Of a DNA stretch of 64,000 bases, positions 9,345 through 20,898 are shown piece by piece. Source of the DNA: Eremomyces bilateralis CBS 781.70 (lineage: Eukaryota > Ascomycota > Dothideomycetes > Eremomycetales > Eremomycetaceae); NCBI RefSeq assembly GCF_010015585.1, contig NW_022985067.1, positions 518,808 through 582,807 on the forward strand. Direction: 5' to 3'. The number at the start of each line of letters is the position of its first letter. Position 1 is the stretch's first letter. Position numbers and translations under genes: made by a program. The notes beneath the pieces are model-generated. The model was not told the origin of the DNA. It ran no database searches and worked only from the letters and a program-made list of their open reading frames with translations.

Positions 9345-12034
9345 ATGCGTCTACTAAAGCGCAGCGGCAATGGGGAGCTCAGTATGACCGACGACCTGGT
9401 TGAGGACGATATCCGTCGGAAATACGCCATCCTCTCGCATACATGGATACACGGCGAGGAGGTTACATTCGAGGAATTTCAGAAAGGTACGGGAACGCAC
9501 AAAGCTGGATACAAGAAGATCGAGTTCTGTGGAGAGCAGGCCGCTCGCGATGGGTTAGAGTATTTCTGGGTGGACACTTGCTGTATCGATAAGTCCAACA
9601 ACACTGAGCTGTCGAAGGCCATCAACTCCATGTTTCGATGGTACCGCGATGCGACGCGATGCTATGTCTATCTGTCGGATGTATCAGAGCCGGTCCCTAA
9701 TACAAACAACTCGCATTCGCCACCTTGGGAGACGGACTTTCGGCGAAGTCGATGGTTTAGGAGAGGCTGGACGCTTCAAGAGCTGATCGCTCCTAAGGTA
9801 GTCGAGTTTTTCTCCAAAGACCGAGTGTGGCTGGGAAACAAGAGATCGCTCGAACAGCAGATTCGCAAAATCACCGGGATTCCTGCGGCGGCCCTTCAAG
9901 GAGGTGCACTCTGTCAATTTAGCGTAAAAGAAAAACTGTTATGGGCTCAAGGTCGCGAGACAACGGGGGCGGAAGACCAAGCATACTCATTGCTGGGGAT
10001 TTTCGGGGTGAGCATGGCAATGATTTACGGGGAAGGAATAGACGAAGCGTTCCGGCGGCTCCATTTGGAAATTGAGAGAATATCCAAAGGCATATCATCC
10101 TCCTACCTCTTCTCACATCACAACGACGAGGAGTAAGGGCCGGCTAACTGAAACAGGCAACCAATTCGAAGACTTCTCGGTCAGCTTTAGTCTCGCGGAT
10201 GTTTCCGAAACTGAGCAATTCGTCGCAAGACAGACAGAATTGCTAGAAATGCACAAGACCCTTCAAGGCGATGGTAGTCGTCGCATCGCTGTCCTTCACG
10301 GTCTGGGAGGAATCGGTAAAACTCAGCTCACGGTCGCCTATGCTAAGCGGTATCGAGACAATTACTCGGCGGTGCTCTGGCTCAACGCCAAAGACGAAGA
10401 CTGTCTCAAGCAGAGCTTTGGCAATGTAGCTCGGAGAATACTCCAAGAACATCCGTCTGCTCCACGTCTCGGTGGTGTGGATTTGAAAGGGATCTTAGAC
10501 GAAGTAGTAGAAGCGGTCAAAGGGTGGCTAAGTGTCTCCAAGAACACCAGATGGCTCGTCATCTATGACAACTACGACAATCCTAAATTACGAGACGATT
10601 CGAACCCGACAGCATTAGATATCAAACGATTCCTCCCTGAATCATACCAAGGGTCGATCATTATTACCACGAGGTCGTCGCAGGTTACAGTCGGCCGTCG
10701 TATACCAGTCGGAAAATTGGAGGATATGCAGGACAGCATCGAGATTCTATCGAATGCGGCAAGACGAAACGGACTACGCGATGGTAAGAGATTCCATAAG
10801 TAAAAACATGTTTCTAACATGACCGACAGATCCGGACGCCATCGCACTTGTCAAAGAGTTGGACGGACTTCCTCTTGCACTAGCAACAGCCGGATCATAC
10901 TTGGATCAAGTGGCAGTCAGCTTGGCCGAGTATCTTCAGCTGTACAAAGCATCATGGCTGAAGCTACAGAAAAAGAGTCCGGGACTAAGCTCGTATGAAG
11001 ACCGAAAGCTCTATTCGACCTGGAACATTTCTCTAGGCCATGTCCGACGGCAGAACATGCTCTCGGCTCAGCTTCTTCAACTGTGGGCGTATTTCGATAA
11101 TCAAGATCTTTGGTTCGAGCTTCTTCAGCACAACGACTTAGAAGATCCCGAGTGGATTCGTGCGGTCACTGAGGACCGAATCAACTTCAACGATGCTGTT
11201 CGAGTGTTATGTGACCATGGACTGGTGGAAGCGGATTCATTGTCGCACGAGTTGGAGTCTCGTGGATACAGCATGCACAGCTGCGTACACTCCTGGACTC
11301 GTCATATGTTAAATCAAGAGTGGAACTGTAACCTAGCGAAGCTAGCGCTGAAGTGTGTCGGATTACATATTCCTGGAACTTCGAGTGATCGGTGGTGGAT
11401 TACGCAGCGACGGCTTCTAGGGCATGCGGCCAGGTGTTCCTTAATGGAGACAGAGGCATACGGCGAGATGGAATGGGCGTTACATAACCTGGGCCTGCTC
11501 TACGGCGACCAAGGGAAACTGAAGGAGGCAGAAGAGATGTACATGCGAGCGCTACAAGGAACGGAGGAGGCGCTTGGACCGAAGCACACATCCACTCTTA
11601 TTACTGTGGGCAACTATGGTGAGCTGTATACGAAGCAAAACAGGCTAGTCGATGCCGATAAGCTGATCCAACGGGCTCTGCGAGGATTGGAGAAACTACT
11701 TGGCCCTGATCATTTGATTACACTGGGGGCAGTCAATGGCGCTGGTCTTTTGTATCACAAACAAGGTCGGCTTTCTCATGCAGAGAGGACGTATCAGCGA
11801 GCATTACAAGGATATGAGAAGGCAGTCGGGAGTGAACAAGCCAAGACTTATGTCCCTGCGCTTGACGTAGTGGATAACCTCGGTAATCTATATGTGGAGA
11901 TGGGAGAGGAGGAGAAGGCACTGGAGATGTATTTGAATGCTCTTTCAGGATTTGAAGTTGTGCAAGGCCGGTCGAGCAAGCGATGGCAGGATATTAGTTC
12001 CTCTTTGGCAGCATTGCATGGGGATGTGGATTGA
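9345..12034 (+). CDS. HET / NB-ARC / TPR STAND protein (heterokaryon-incompatibility type)
   Basis: A predicted 858-residue allorecognition protein. The ATG at 9345 opens MRLLKRSGNGEL, the usual HET start. The HET domain (about 1-200) shows YAILSHTW, WVDTCCIDK and RGWTLQELIAP; these domains trigger cell death when activated. An NB-ARC NTPase follows with Walker A GLGGIGKT and Walker B RWLVIYDNYD, then the GLPLALATAGSYL motif. The C-terminal 200 residues hold about four 42-residue TPRs of the kinesin-light-chain type (ALHNLGLLYGDQGKLKEAEE). Exons are 9345-10089, 10157-10783 and 10830-12034. Intron 2 (46 nt, GTAAGA...ACAG) is ordinary. Intron 1 (10090-10156) has a GCTAAC branch site and CAG acceptor, but its donor must be GC (AAAG/GCATAT) to keep the frame; without splicing the HET frame stops at 10135. 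The protein is otherwise whole, with no internal stops. Confidence 0.85.
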
Positions 12035-14047
12035 AATGGCCTATTCCTAACGCTAATAGCAGCTTCTATGGGCACGTGTTACGAGAAGGGGATATCACGT
12101 GGTTGTGTTGTAGTTGACCGTCACCACACCCCGTGTGACAGTAGCTGTGACAGGAATCTTGATGAGGTTCCATCTCTACGCTAGGTTTGATTAGGCTTAG
12201 GCTCTCAGCCTATGCTAACCATGGGCCATGCCCATAACACCTCGCGGCGTACCTGCTCTCTCTTCTTTTAGGTGTAAGAACCACTTCGTCTCCTTCCTGC
12301 ATAAGAGCTCTCTACACTATCAGGACGGTTGATACTCGATTAACTTGTCGGACCTCCTCAGATTCTTGATCTTCTAATGCAACGCTAGAGATCCAAGAGT
12401 CGGACACATAGGTCTAGAGAAAGGCACGACATGTATCCTAGGCCAAGGCTACCTCCTCTAGTGAAGAGCTGTAAAGGTATATAACTAGATATCGTCCGGC
12501 TTGCGGTGTAGGACGTCGCGAACGTATCTAAAGGATGTGAGTGTTATGGGTTGAAACCCTTGGTTGGCTAAGGCTGAGAGCCCAAGCCTGATTAGGTTAA
12601 GGGTTGATTCAGAGTCCAACCCTCTTCGATGTAAACAAGAAAGCTTCCCCTTCTTGTTCTCTTCTTTAACTTGATCTAGAATATATTTGGCTACGTGTAT
12701 GTTGTGTGCATCCAGCTACCGTGCCGTAACAGTGAGTGTAGGTCATATGCATGATAAGTCTAGGTGTTCCGTACTCCTTGAAGAACGACGTGGCGTAGCC
12801 GCGCTTATAGATAGTTGTCCGACAGTAGGACCGTATCGTCGAGGGGCTTGCTCTGGAAGCCAGCTAGAAGTTCCTTTGCATCTTATTCTCCGGCTTCGCC
12901 CTTTCTAATAGCGCGTTGTGGCACCATAGTCAAAGAAGTTTCTTAGAATAGTCGTAGAGACCTTTGGCTGCTTGGAGCGTTGATAGCGTCGACTACTTCT
13001 GGAACTGAAGGAGAGCACTGTAGAACTGCGAACAGGGCTCCTGACTGAGACCGAGACTGGAAATCTAGGGAGAAAGGGCATCTTTATGGTCCTTACCAGA
13101 GTGTATTTTCGACGGGCCCTCGTCTTTCAGTGGTATTGACCCTATGTTTTCGACCTCGTTTATACCGCTGGGAGAGTTATGGGGAACTCCCAATGCTGTA
13201 TGTTTTTGTTTTTGCTTTGTTTTAAAGCTGGCTATCAGGTATCTATTTCGCTGCAAGCGGCACACACCAAGTTGGAGGATATTCTATTAGACTTGGTGAG
13301 GGAGGGCCGGAGGGGAGATGGCAAGGACATGGTCCATGCCGTACATATATCAAGCCGACCGGCATATGCAAGTTAGGTCCTTTGATACAACAATCGGAGA
13401 CTGAAATCTCCCCCAAGCCACGGGTCTCTTAATTCCTATCGGCTTGCCTGGCCTCGAGATGGGCCTTATATAAGATGGAATTCGATATTTCTCTAGAAAT
13501 GCTGGGCTAGTCTCAATCGGTTCAGAGCTCACGGATAGAACTGGACCGCGAATATGACAAGAGGAAACTACGATGAAAACACTCCATTCAAATTCCTGGG
13601 CTTCATAATCCGGCACGACTCGATCACAGGCCACGATTCATGTGTTTGATTCTGGAAAACGGGCCGTCGAGCGCTGGATTGACGCTGGAGAACTCTACAT
13701 TGGCCCAAACGAGTTTCTGGACTCTTCTCCCCATGGTGGTCAACGCGATGGCGCCTAGCAGTTTTGGAGGCCGCCACGTCCATAGCGTAGTCACCATGTT
13801 TGCTGGCAATTCTGCGTACTTCGACTGTGTCTTTGGACAACTCCTGACCCCCTGTACACCTTGTCCGTGCTTGTCCTTTGTGGAGGGACTATCAGGGTAG
13901 TAAGCAGGCTTATCATCCAACTGAATAAACCGACAACACCAAGAAAAAGGACAGCCGAGTCTCGCCGACTGGCCAAGTCGGAAAAATAGTAGATTCCTGT
14001 TCAATAAAACCCTTTCGGATGCTTGGATTTCGTCCCTCGATCTGCCT
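12035..14047. other. Non-coding region with retroelement-like fossils
   Basis: Two kilobases without a supportable gene. The first part holds the inverted repeat pair listed separately. The rest contains only short, motif-free frames. A minus-strand frame at 14064-13624 lies just downstream of the orphan gene at 14048-14542, but no splice pair ties it to that gene. Confidence 0.45.
12187..12700. repeat. Inverted repeat pair, LTR-like fossil (probably Copia type)
   Basis: About 54 bp at 12187-12240 recur in reverse complement at 12541-12594, with GTGTTATGGG at the inner ends and GGCTGAGAGCC in the middle of each arm. A sequence beginning TGTTATGGG and continuing through a CTTCTTGTTCTCTTC stretch to about 12700 resembles the start of a fungal Copia-type LTR. 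The two copies face apart with 300 bp between them. No internal coding region is recognisable, so these are fragmentary and old. A fold-back or MITE-like element is the alternative. Confidence 0.45.
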
Positions 14048-14542
14048 CTAATGCGCACTCGCAAGTCCGTCCCCTACTACGTTCGCATCAAGTTCGCCCA
14101 CCAGCCCTTCGATCTCGTCACCAAACTCCACCTTCTGCCCCCTATCATCCGGACACATCAAGTCCAGCTTGCTATCCGGCCCCTTATCCATAATCAAGAG
14201 CTTCGCGAACTCCACCCGCCCGCTCGCGTCGCTCCAGTGTCCCAAATTATCCTCCTGCGGCCGCTTGGGGTCCAGCATCAACAGCATCCCCAGCGTGCGC
14301 CCCACAAAGTCCCAGATGAAGTAGACCTTGTTCTTGTACGCGGCAGGCGTCATGAAGGTTTGGAATTTGTTCTCGGCCATGGCGGGGTGGTCGATGAGGA
14401 GGCGGTAGAGGCGTTTGAGGTAGTTGACTTTGGAGGCCCATTGTTCGTTGGCGTCGGTGGGCACTTCGGCATTGAGCATGGCGTCGGTGTATGCTTGACG
14501 GGTGGCCACGTTGGGGTCGGGGAAGCGGAATCCACTAGGCAT
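14048..14542 (-). CDS. Hypothetical protein, 164 aa
   Basis: A single-exon frame with ATG at 14542 and TAG at 14050-14048. The product is acidic and soluble-looking, without signal peptide or membrane segment. Phrases such as YLKRLYRLLIDHPAMAENKF and NKVYFIWDFVGRTLGMLLML suggest a folded helical protein rather than chance ORF. GC content is higher than in the flanking DNA, as for coding sequence. I do not recognise the family. It is isolated between transposon-rich DNA and a 3.2-kb empty stretch. Confidence 0.5.
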   Translation of the reverse strand: MPSGFRFPDPNVATRQAYTDAMLNAEVPTDANEQWASKVNYLKRLYRLLIDHPAMAENKFQTFMTPAAYKNKVYFIWDFVGRTLGMLLMLDPKRPQEDNLGHWSDASGRVEFAKLLIMDKGPDSKLDLMCPDDRGQKVEFGDEIEGLVGELDANVVGDGLASAH

Positions 14543-17500
14543 GGCGAATGTATAGAGCCGGGCTACCTAATTGGAGTAAACAAGGAAATTGGAGAGGGTC
14601 CTATAGTTTCCCTGGAGATTAAATGCGAATTCGAGTTGATACATGTGCGGCTGAAGCTTGAAGAGCTGAGACTAAAGCTGATAGATAGGGGGAAGAGACG
14701 GTGACGTAATTACAATGTATTGAATGTGTTCCTTCCGGAACGGTACCAAAAAAACATCGATATTCACCTGAAGACTTCAAGGGGAACAAAACCGCGGTCC
14801 ATAACCACGACTATACCCGCAATACGATGAACCTCCTTAGTTGCCAACTGATATCTTTGCCTTGGACGTTCTGTCTTTGGTGCAGTCGAGATTGATACGC
14901 ATGCTGGCCAGAAGGGCTCCTCCAAGGTTTCGAACACTCTGAACCATAGCTGTCATCAGACGGCAGATAAAAGGTGAACGAAATAGATCTCATAACGAAT
15001 GACTCTAGAGATGACTGTACTGTAAGCAAGGCCTGGCAATGTGCCAGCACGGAATTGGGAGGCCTTCTGGGAGGGAATATGTGAAACCCGCATAAGAAGA
15101 TAGGGTTCTCGTCGAGCTATGCGGAAATAGATATATAGGACCTGCATGGAGGATTTGACATCCTTATTTATTTGTACCGGCAAGTGGTTGTTAAAAGACA
15201 ACTGCTTTACTGTACCCGTCGAACGTTTGATTTAGCATTTGTTATTGATGTTATAACTTATACTAACTATAGCTTCAACTTGTTGTCAGGGTCCATCCTC
15301 GTCAATATGATACATATAATGGATCGCCGAATCTCCCAAATTTCTTCGCGTTTTCACAATGATCTATAAGTCAACCGACTGCAATTTGTCGCCAGTATCC
15401 GTCTCTTCGACAGACTGGTTTTATGAATACCTTCGCAACAGCTCGTTTCCCAATGGACAGCCGATATGATGATATGCAATGTGGAAGCCTTTAATCCCGT
15501 ACGAAGGACAATCTATCACACTGGCGGTTGAATGGAGATATAATCGAATTCATTTTATCCTATTTTCTCACTGGCGTATCTTTACTATTTTCCCCGTTAC
15601 CGAGTCAATGATTTCTTTCGTACTTCCATGTCAGGGCAGGCTAGCACTATGAGTCTTCCCATCCGGTAGCGATACGGCCGATGCGCCGTAGCCCATACAC
15701 GACCGACACACACCGCACCGGCCTGCAGCTCATGAACAGGGGAGAAACGGCCACGGCTCATCGTCACGTTCTGTTCGTGGTGTGCTTTGCCATCGAAGGC
15801 CACGGGGGGTGAACCGCGGTTCAGGGGAAACGCACCACTATGAGTCGAGGGATGTCATCTTCACTCTGTCATAGGACGGGCATGACTATGGCAAGGACGT
15901 GGCGGGTCCGATGGGCTAGCTAGATGCTCTGGATCTGCCTGCCTTCGTCCATTTTCCTGTTTCGCTCGTAGAGCACTATGCATAAGATTCCTTGCTGGGA
16001 GTGTGGACTCGTCGTCTCCTATCGTCTTCTCTTGGGATAGGATCAAACGGCCCTGGATGAGGTAGCGGTTCAGAATGCTGTAAAGCGGCATCTAAGCGAG
16101 GATAGAAGCGAAGATATGTACCTTGTTGCTTGATTTCAATGGAAGCTTTTGAACTCAAACTGGGACAATCAGCAAGACTCTAAGCGGTAGGGCCGAAAAG
16201 CTCAGTGCAGGCAAATCATCCAATTCTATCAGGGAGACCCCTTCGTCCGTCTACCACACCATCGACAGTGGTGGTTCTATTAAGGCAGATGATCAGCTGC
16301 TACAGTGGAAACAAGACGATACATTCGGCATCCCGTCCTGGCATCAGTATCGGCATTGTGCAGAAGCTAGCGAAACCGTCTACAGGTATCGATTCGAGAC
16401 CAACCGATGCTGAAATTCTTCGGGTTTTATAGAAACGACGACTGAAACGACAGACGAAGATTATCAATTTCCTATCCGGTGACTGCCCGTCGCAAGAGTG
16501 AATCAATTCCCGGCAATCGTTCTTTCTGCCGCCGAGGGCTTGTCCGTAGGGCTCTTGGGATGTGGAACGAGATCAGACAAATTGCTGCCCAGGGGATGCC
16601 CAGATGTGGAAATATCCTGGGACATGGTCATCCAGTCGACCAGTCGAGTTGCTTTGCGACTGTGCCCCATCTCTAGATGATCGTGGGCAACGATTCCCAG
16701 AGGGTTGGGCTCCACCGTCGTGCTTGATCTTCTATACATGTATATGAAACTTCATATAGAGCTATTTGTAAAGTGCTCTATCCTCTAGGGCCGGGGTGCG
16801 CCTTGTCCTTGGATTATTGGGCGATTTTCTTCGACGGTTTACCTACTACAATTCCTATTGAAGGAAAGGGCGGAACCCCTTGACCGAGTGTTTTAATCCT
16901 CAAGTTTATGTAATATGTTCACTATACGAACAACTCCTATAATTCCGGTGACAGGAATGGAGCTATAAGGATTCCTTAGTGACCCTGTAATTGAGCGCTC
17001 GTGCCGCCTCGTGGGTGATGATCCAGTTTCACCGCGCCTGTTGCGGAGAGCAATATATATCCCTGTCGACTACCCCATGATCTACGTGCATTCAATGAAT
17101 ACCGCCCTCCCCAGCCAAGCCCGCCACCAAATCCTGTATGAACCTATTGAACCTTACTGGACTCAAGCTCAACTACTCCGCTATCGTGAACTCTACCCGA
17201 AGTGGGGTAAGCCCCTAGATGTCCTCGTGTTTAAATGTGTTAAAGCATATATAGGTCGCTAGCGTGATCCTTTAAGGGTGTGAATTGTCTGGTCGTTCGG
17301 ATCGCGACTCCGGTCTGTACCATTTTTCTTCCCCAATTGTTCTTGGACCTCAACGACATGGATTTACCCCGCATCTTGTATAAGGGACCTCCGAATATCC
17401 GAAGCGAAGGCGCCCTGGTAGACCTCAGGGTTGCCCAAGCGCCGGGCGGCCAAGTGATTCAACGTTTCCCAGAACAATTTGGCACCGCGGCGCCCCGCAG

Positions 17501-17758
17501 GATGGCAATCATTGCCGTTTGGCGCGGCGAGGCCGGGGGGGTGGCTCTAACTGCACATGTACATGAGATCGATTGACCTCTCGCGTGCTTGATATGATTT
17601 CCCTGCCCTCGGCAACTCGTACTCATCCAGAGCTTTAAAGTCCTCGAGACACCGGATTCCGGTCTAGGCAGTATGGAGCAGGTTCTCGTCGTTCGAGACA
17701 CGGTTTGACTTCGAAAACTCTCGCTGTGACTTGCGCTCATAGTCTCCGAACGTCCAAC
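14543..17758. other. 3.2-kb stretch without a recognisable gene
   Basis: Short frames occur on both strands (for example plus 17011-17262 and minus 15803-15597), but none has a domain motif, good splice partners or a consistent frame with neighbours. The last few hundred bases should include the promoter of the MFS gene that starts at 17759. Confidence 0.5.
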
Positions 17759-19748
17759 ATGGGGAAGCCAGATGATATGAACATTGACGATACCAAGGCG
17801 GCGGAGGCCGTGGTTGTGGAGGATGTTAACAAGCTCCACCTCACGGTCAGCCAAGAGGCTGCCACGCCAGGAGAGGGAGAGGCGATGATGACCAAGGCTA
17901 AGTGGTTGGCATGTATAGCTCTCGGCTTAGGATACACGACGCAATTCCAACAAGGAGCGTGTACCGGAGCTATCTTGAAAAGCATTGACGAAGAGCTGGG
18001 TAAGAGAGATAATAGGTATAAGAAAGAATGAAGCTGATGACGAAAAGGACCGACAAACTACTACAATTGGATGCTCGGTGCAAATACCATTGCAACTGCC
18101 GTGACATTGCCACTGGCAGGAGGCATATCAGATATCATCGGTCGACGTTGGTTCTTGATCTACGGTGGTGTGCTAGGCATCATCTCTGGAATTGTGGCGG
18201 TATCGGCCCAAAGCATTCCTCAGGTCATCGCTAGCAGCGTGCTTGCCGGTATGGGTGGAGGCGCACAACAGCTTGCGTGAGTTATCACGGATCTCGGCCG
18301 TTGTGAAATTACGAAATTGCTTACACCCGTTGTAGCCTCGCTGCAACCGGAGAACTCGTCCCCAACAAGCACCGAGGGAAGGTCCAAGCCTGTCTCGATC
18401 TTGCCATCCTCCCATGGACAATCTTCGGAACTCTCACTGGTAGGTATCCTGTGTAATTGTCAGTCTGGGGTGCGAATGCTGACCATTCGTCTAGGTGGAG
18501 CCATGGTCACGTACCACAGTCTCACGTTCCGGATCAACTTCATTATCGGCATCATCCTCAACACCATCTCTTGCCTCATGGCTTTTTTCTGCTACTTCCC
18601 CCCTACCAGGACCCACAAGCTCATTGAGCGTGGAACGACGAAGTGGAAGGCTCTCGCCTCTCTTGATTGGATCGGTGTGGGTTTCCTCACTGTCGGACTC
18701 GTGCTGCTTCTGGCCGGCGTGGCTCTGGGAGGCGCAACATACCCCTGGGATCATCCTGGATGGATCGTTCCTACGGTCCTTGGGTTCGTCTCACTCGTGT
18801 CTCTTGGTTTTTGGGAGTGGAAAGGGACCAAGGAGCCATTCATGGCCAGAGAACTCTTCGCCGGCAAACTCCGCACGTTCGTGCTGTTCCTCTGCGTCGA
18901 TTTCGTCGCTGGAATGGCCTTGTATGCCAGTGCGGCGTTCTGGGCGCAGCTCTGCAGAGGGGTCTGGCAGGTGACCCCGATCAAGGTTGGCGTCTTGAGC
19001 ATTCCCGGAGGATTCGGCGGTGCAAGTAAGTCCTTCTCGTGATTGAAAGGCCGGGACATATCGGATCTGTAACTGACTTGGAATAGTTGGGGGCTTTGCT
19101 GCCGGGATGGTGATCGGTCGCTACAAATACACTTCCACCAAACACTGTCTTATCTTCGGCACCATCCTCAAGATCATTGCAGATGTCATGCTCATGCACC
19201 TGAAGCCAGGAACCATCCCTCTGGGACTCGGGACTGGTTTCATCTCGATGGTCTCCACCGGCTGGACTAGCGTGTCCCTTATCGTCTGCGTGCAACTCAC
19301 CTGCGAAGATGAGGACATCGGTCTTGCTACGCTGATGCTAGGATCCGTCCGCGCAGTTGGTGGTTCCGTCGCGGTCACCATCTACTCCAGCCTGTTGACC
19401 AACACAATGAAGACCGACGCAGGTCCGAGGGTCGGGGAGGTGGTGTTGAAGATGGGCCTGCCCATATCTTCGTTACGACCGCTCGTCCTATTGCTCATCA
19501 ACGAAGACACGGAGCTCGCAGGTCACCTGCCCGGTATGACGCCGGAAATTTTGCAGGCCGCGCGGGATGCGCTCGCCTGGTCGTGGACACTCGCCTTTAA
19601 GCGCGTCTACACTGCCGCCACCGCGTTCGCTTGCCTCGCTTGCGTCGCTGCGATATTCACGAAGGACGTGTCACACGCGATGACGGACCATGTAGCGGTT
19701 CGACTTGAGAATGAGAAAGAGAAGGAAAAGGAGATTACAACAGCTTAA
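17759..19748 (+). CDS. MFS transporter, TRI12/siderophore-iron type (DHA2-like)
   Basis: A predicted 588-residue plasma-membrane pump, from ATG 17759 (MGKPDDMN). Exons 17759-17999, 18048-18276, 18336-18439, 18495-19025 and 19087-19748 join in frame with GT-AG introns of 48-61 nt. The N-terminus is an acidic cytosolic leader. The first helices follow, with the MFS loop motif ISDIIGRRWF between TM2 and TM3 and GELVPNKHRGKVQ before TM5. Later helices include LTVGLVLLLAGVALGG and the C-terminal half. The NWMLGANTIATAVTLPLAG segment is characteristic of the trichothecene-efflux (TRI12, 14-TM) family, which also includes siderophore transporters. The substrate cannot be told. The C-terminus is charged (ENEKEKEKEITTA). 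No biosynthetic cluster genes lie nearby. Confidence 0.85.
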
Positions 19749-20325
19749 GAAGGTAACCCGCGCATGATACTGATGAAAGGCGTATCTCTGTCCGTCAATA
19801 GGGGTATTAGTGCAATGAAATGGATTCTCTTGATTGACTTGCAAATTTCGATATATCCGAACGAATGTTAATGCATCGTCAAGTAAACAGATATCAACAG
19901 TGAAGCAGTACAAATGAAATCCAAGTCCGACAAGTAATCAATGACTATTATGTAGACGCCGAGTGGTGTTGGACTTGAAATGAGTGCATGTCGCGATACT
20001 AAAAGAAGCCGAGGGTCTCAACTCTCAACTCTCTCCCGTTCCACACCAGACGTTGGTTCCTTCCTTGCGTTCGTTGTGTGACGCCAAGTTGCACAGCCAC
20101 ACATCGACTTCGTCATCAGTCGACATCTCCCCCCAGACCAGCCATCATCATCACCACCGCCGAAACACCACAGTGAAAGGTACGCAGCCTTTTTGCCTTC
20201 TCTCTTTTCACAACGGCTGGAGCCTCCAACCTACAAAGCCATAACCTGATCTACGTGATCTCCTCCTCAACACCTCGCATTTCCGTCTGGTCCGAACCCA
20301 TCAGACACGCCCCCTCCCACCCAAC
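19749..20325. other. Intergenic spacer, MFS to Pmp3
   Basis: Contains the 3' flank of the MFS gene and the leader of the Pmp3 gene, including a CATCATCATCACCACC microsatellite near 20140-20160 and a CT-rich stretch. A GTACGC donor-like site near 20179 might start a leader intron, but no acceptor is certain. No coding gene seen. Confidence 0.5.
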
Positions 20326-20898
20326 ATGTGCACCAGCTCCGACCTCTTCCTCGCCCTCCTCGCCGTCCTCTTCCCCCCCATCGCCGTCTGGATCAAAGTC
20401 GGCGTCTTCACCTGCTCCTCCCTCGTCAACGTCCTCCTCACCACCATCGGCTACCTTCCCGGCCTCCTCCACGCCTGGTACATCATCGCCGCCTACCCCG
20501 ACCCGAACACCTACGACTACGACTACGAAGCCCTTGAGTCCGGCAACGCCGACGGGGCTACCTACCCTCACGAACACGCCGTCGACGGCGTCTGGATCTA
20601 CGTGCGAGACCCCCGCCTGGCCCGCCGCGCCATCGTGCAGAGTAAACATCCGAATGGGTACGGCGCGGCGGCGCAGGAGCAGCAGCGGGGAAGGGGCAGG
20701 GAGAGTGATCGGCCGGCGCAGAGGAGCTATGGGACGACGGGGGGGCAGCAGAGCGGGGTGACGGGGCAGCACGCGGCGACGGGGGGTCAGTCGCAGGCGG
20801 GCGGAGAGGGTGGAGGGGAGGGGAGTGCGGGAGGGGCGGCGCCGCCGAGTTATGCGGATGTGGTGGCGGGGGATCATAAGGTTCAGCAGCATGATTGA
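20326..20898 (+). CDS. Pmp3/UPF0057 family membrane proteolipid with long C-terminal tail
   Basis: Small integral membrane protein of the Pmp3 (plasma membrane proteolipid 3) family, which influences membrane potential and ion tolerance. ATG 20326 opens MCTSSDLFLALLAVLFPPIAVWIK, the first helix with the family FPP motif. A second helix (LVNVLLTTIGYLPGLLHAWYII) completes the roughly 55-residue module. The remaining 130 residues are a disordered Gly/Gln/Ser-rich cytosolic tail, much longer than in yeast Pmp3 (55 aa) and typical of filamentous-fungal paralogues. The tail ends with APPSYADV, a PPxY-type site for WW-domain ubiquitin ligases such as Rsp5/NEDD4. The gene is intronless and its 3' half is very GC-rich. 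Confidence 0.85.
   Translation: MCTSSDLFLALLAVLFPPIAVWIKVGVFTCSSLVNVLLTTIGYLPGLLHAWYIIAAYPDPNTYDYDYEALESGNADGATYPHEHAVDGVWIYVRDPRLARRAIVQSKHPNGYGAAAQEQQRGRGRESDRPAQRSYGTTGGQQSGVTGQHAATGGQSQAGGEGGGEGSAGGAAPPSYADVVAGDHKVQQHD

Noticed and set aside
10130-10156. GTAAGG...ACAG as a 24-nt intron in the HET gene
   Set aside because: Too short for splicing and it leaves the NB-ARC domain out of frame; the GC donor at 10090 restores it.
17759-20898. Secondary-metabolite or siderophore cluster around the TRI12-like transporter
   Set aside because: No NRPS, PKS, oxidase or pathway regulator lies beside it; neighbours are housekeeping genes.
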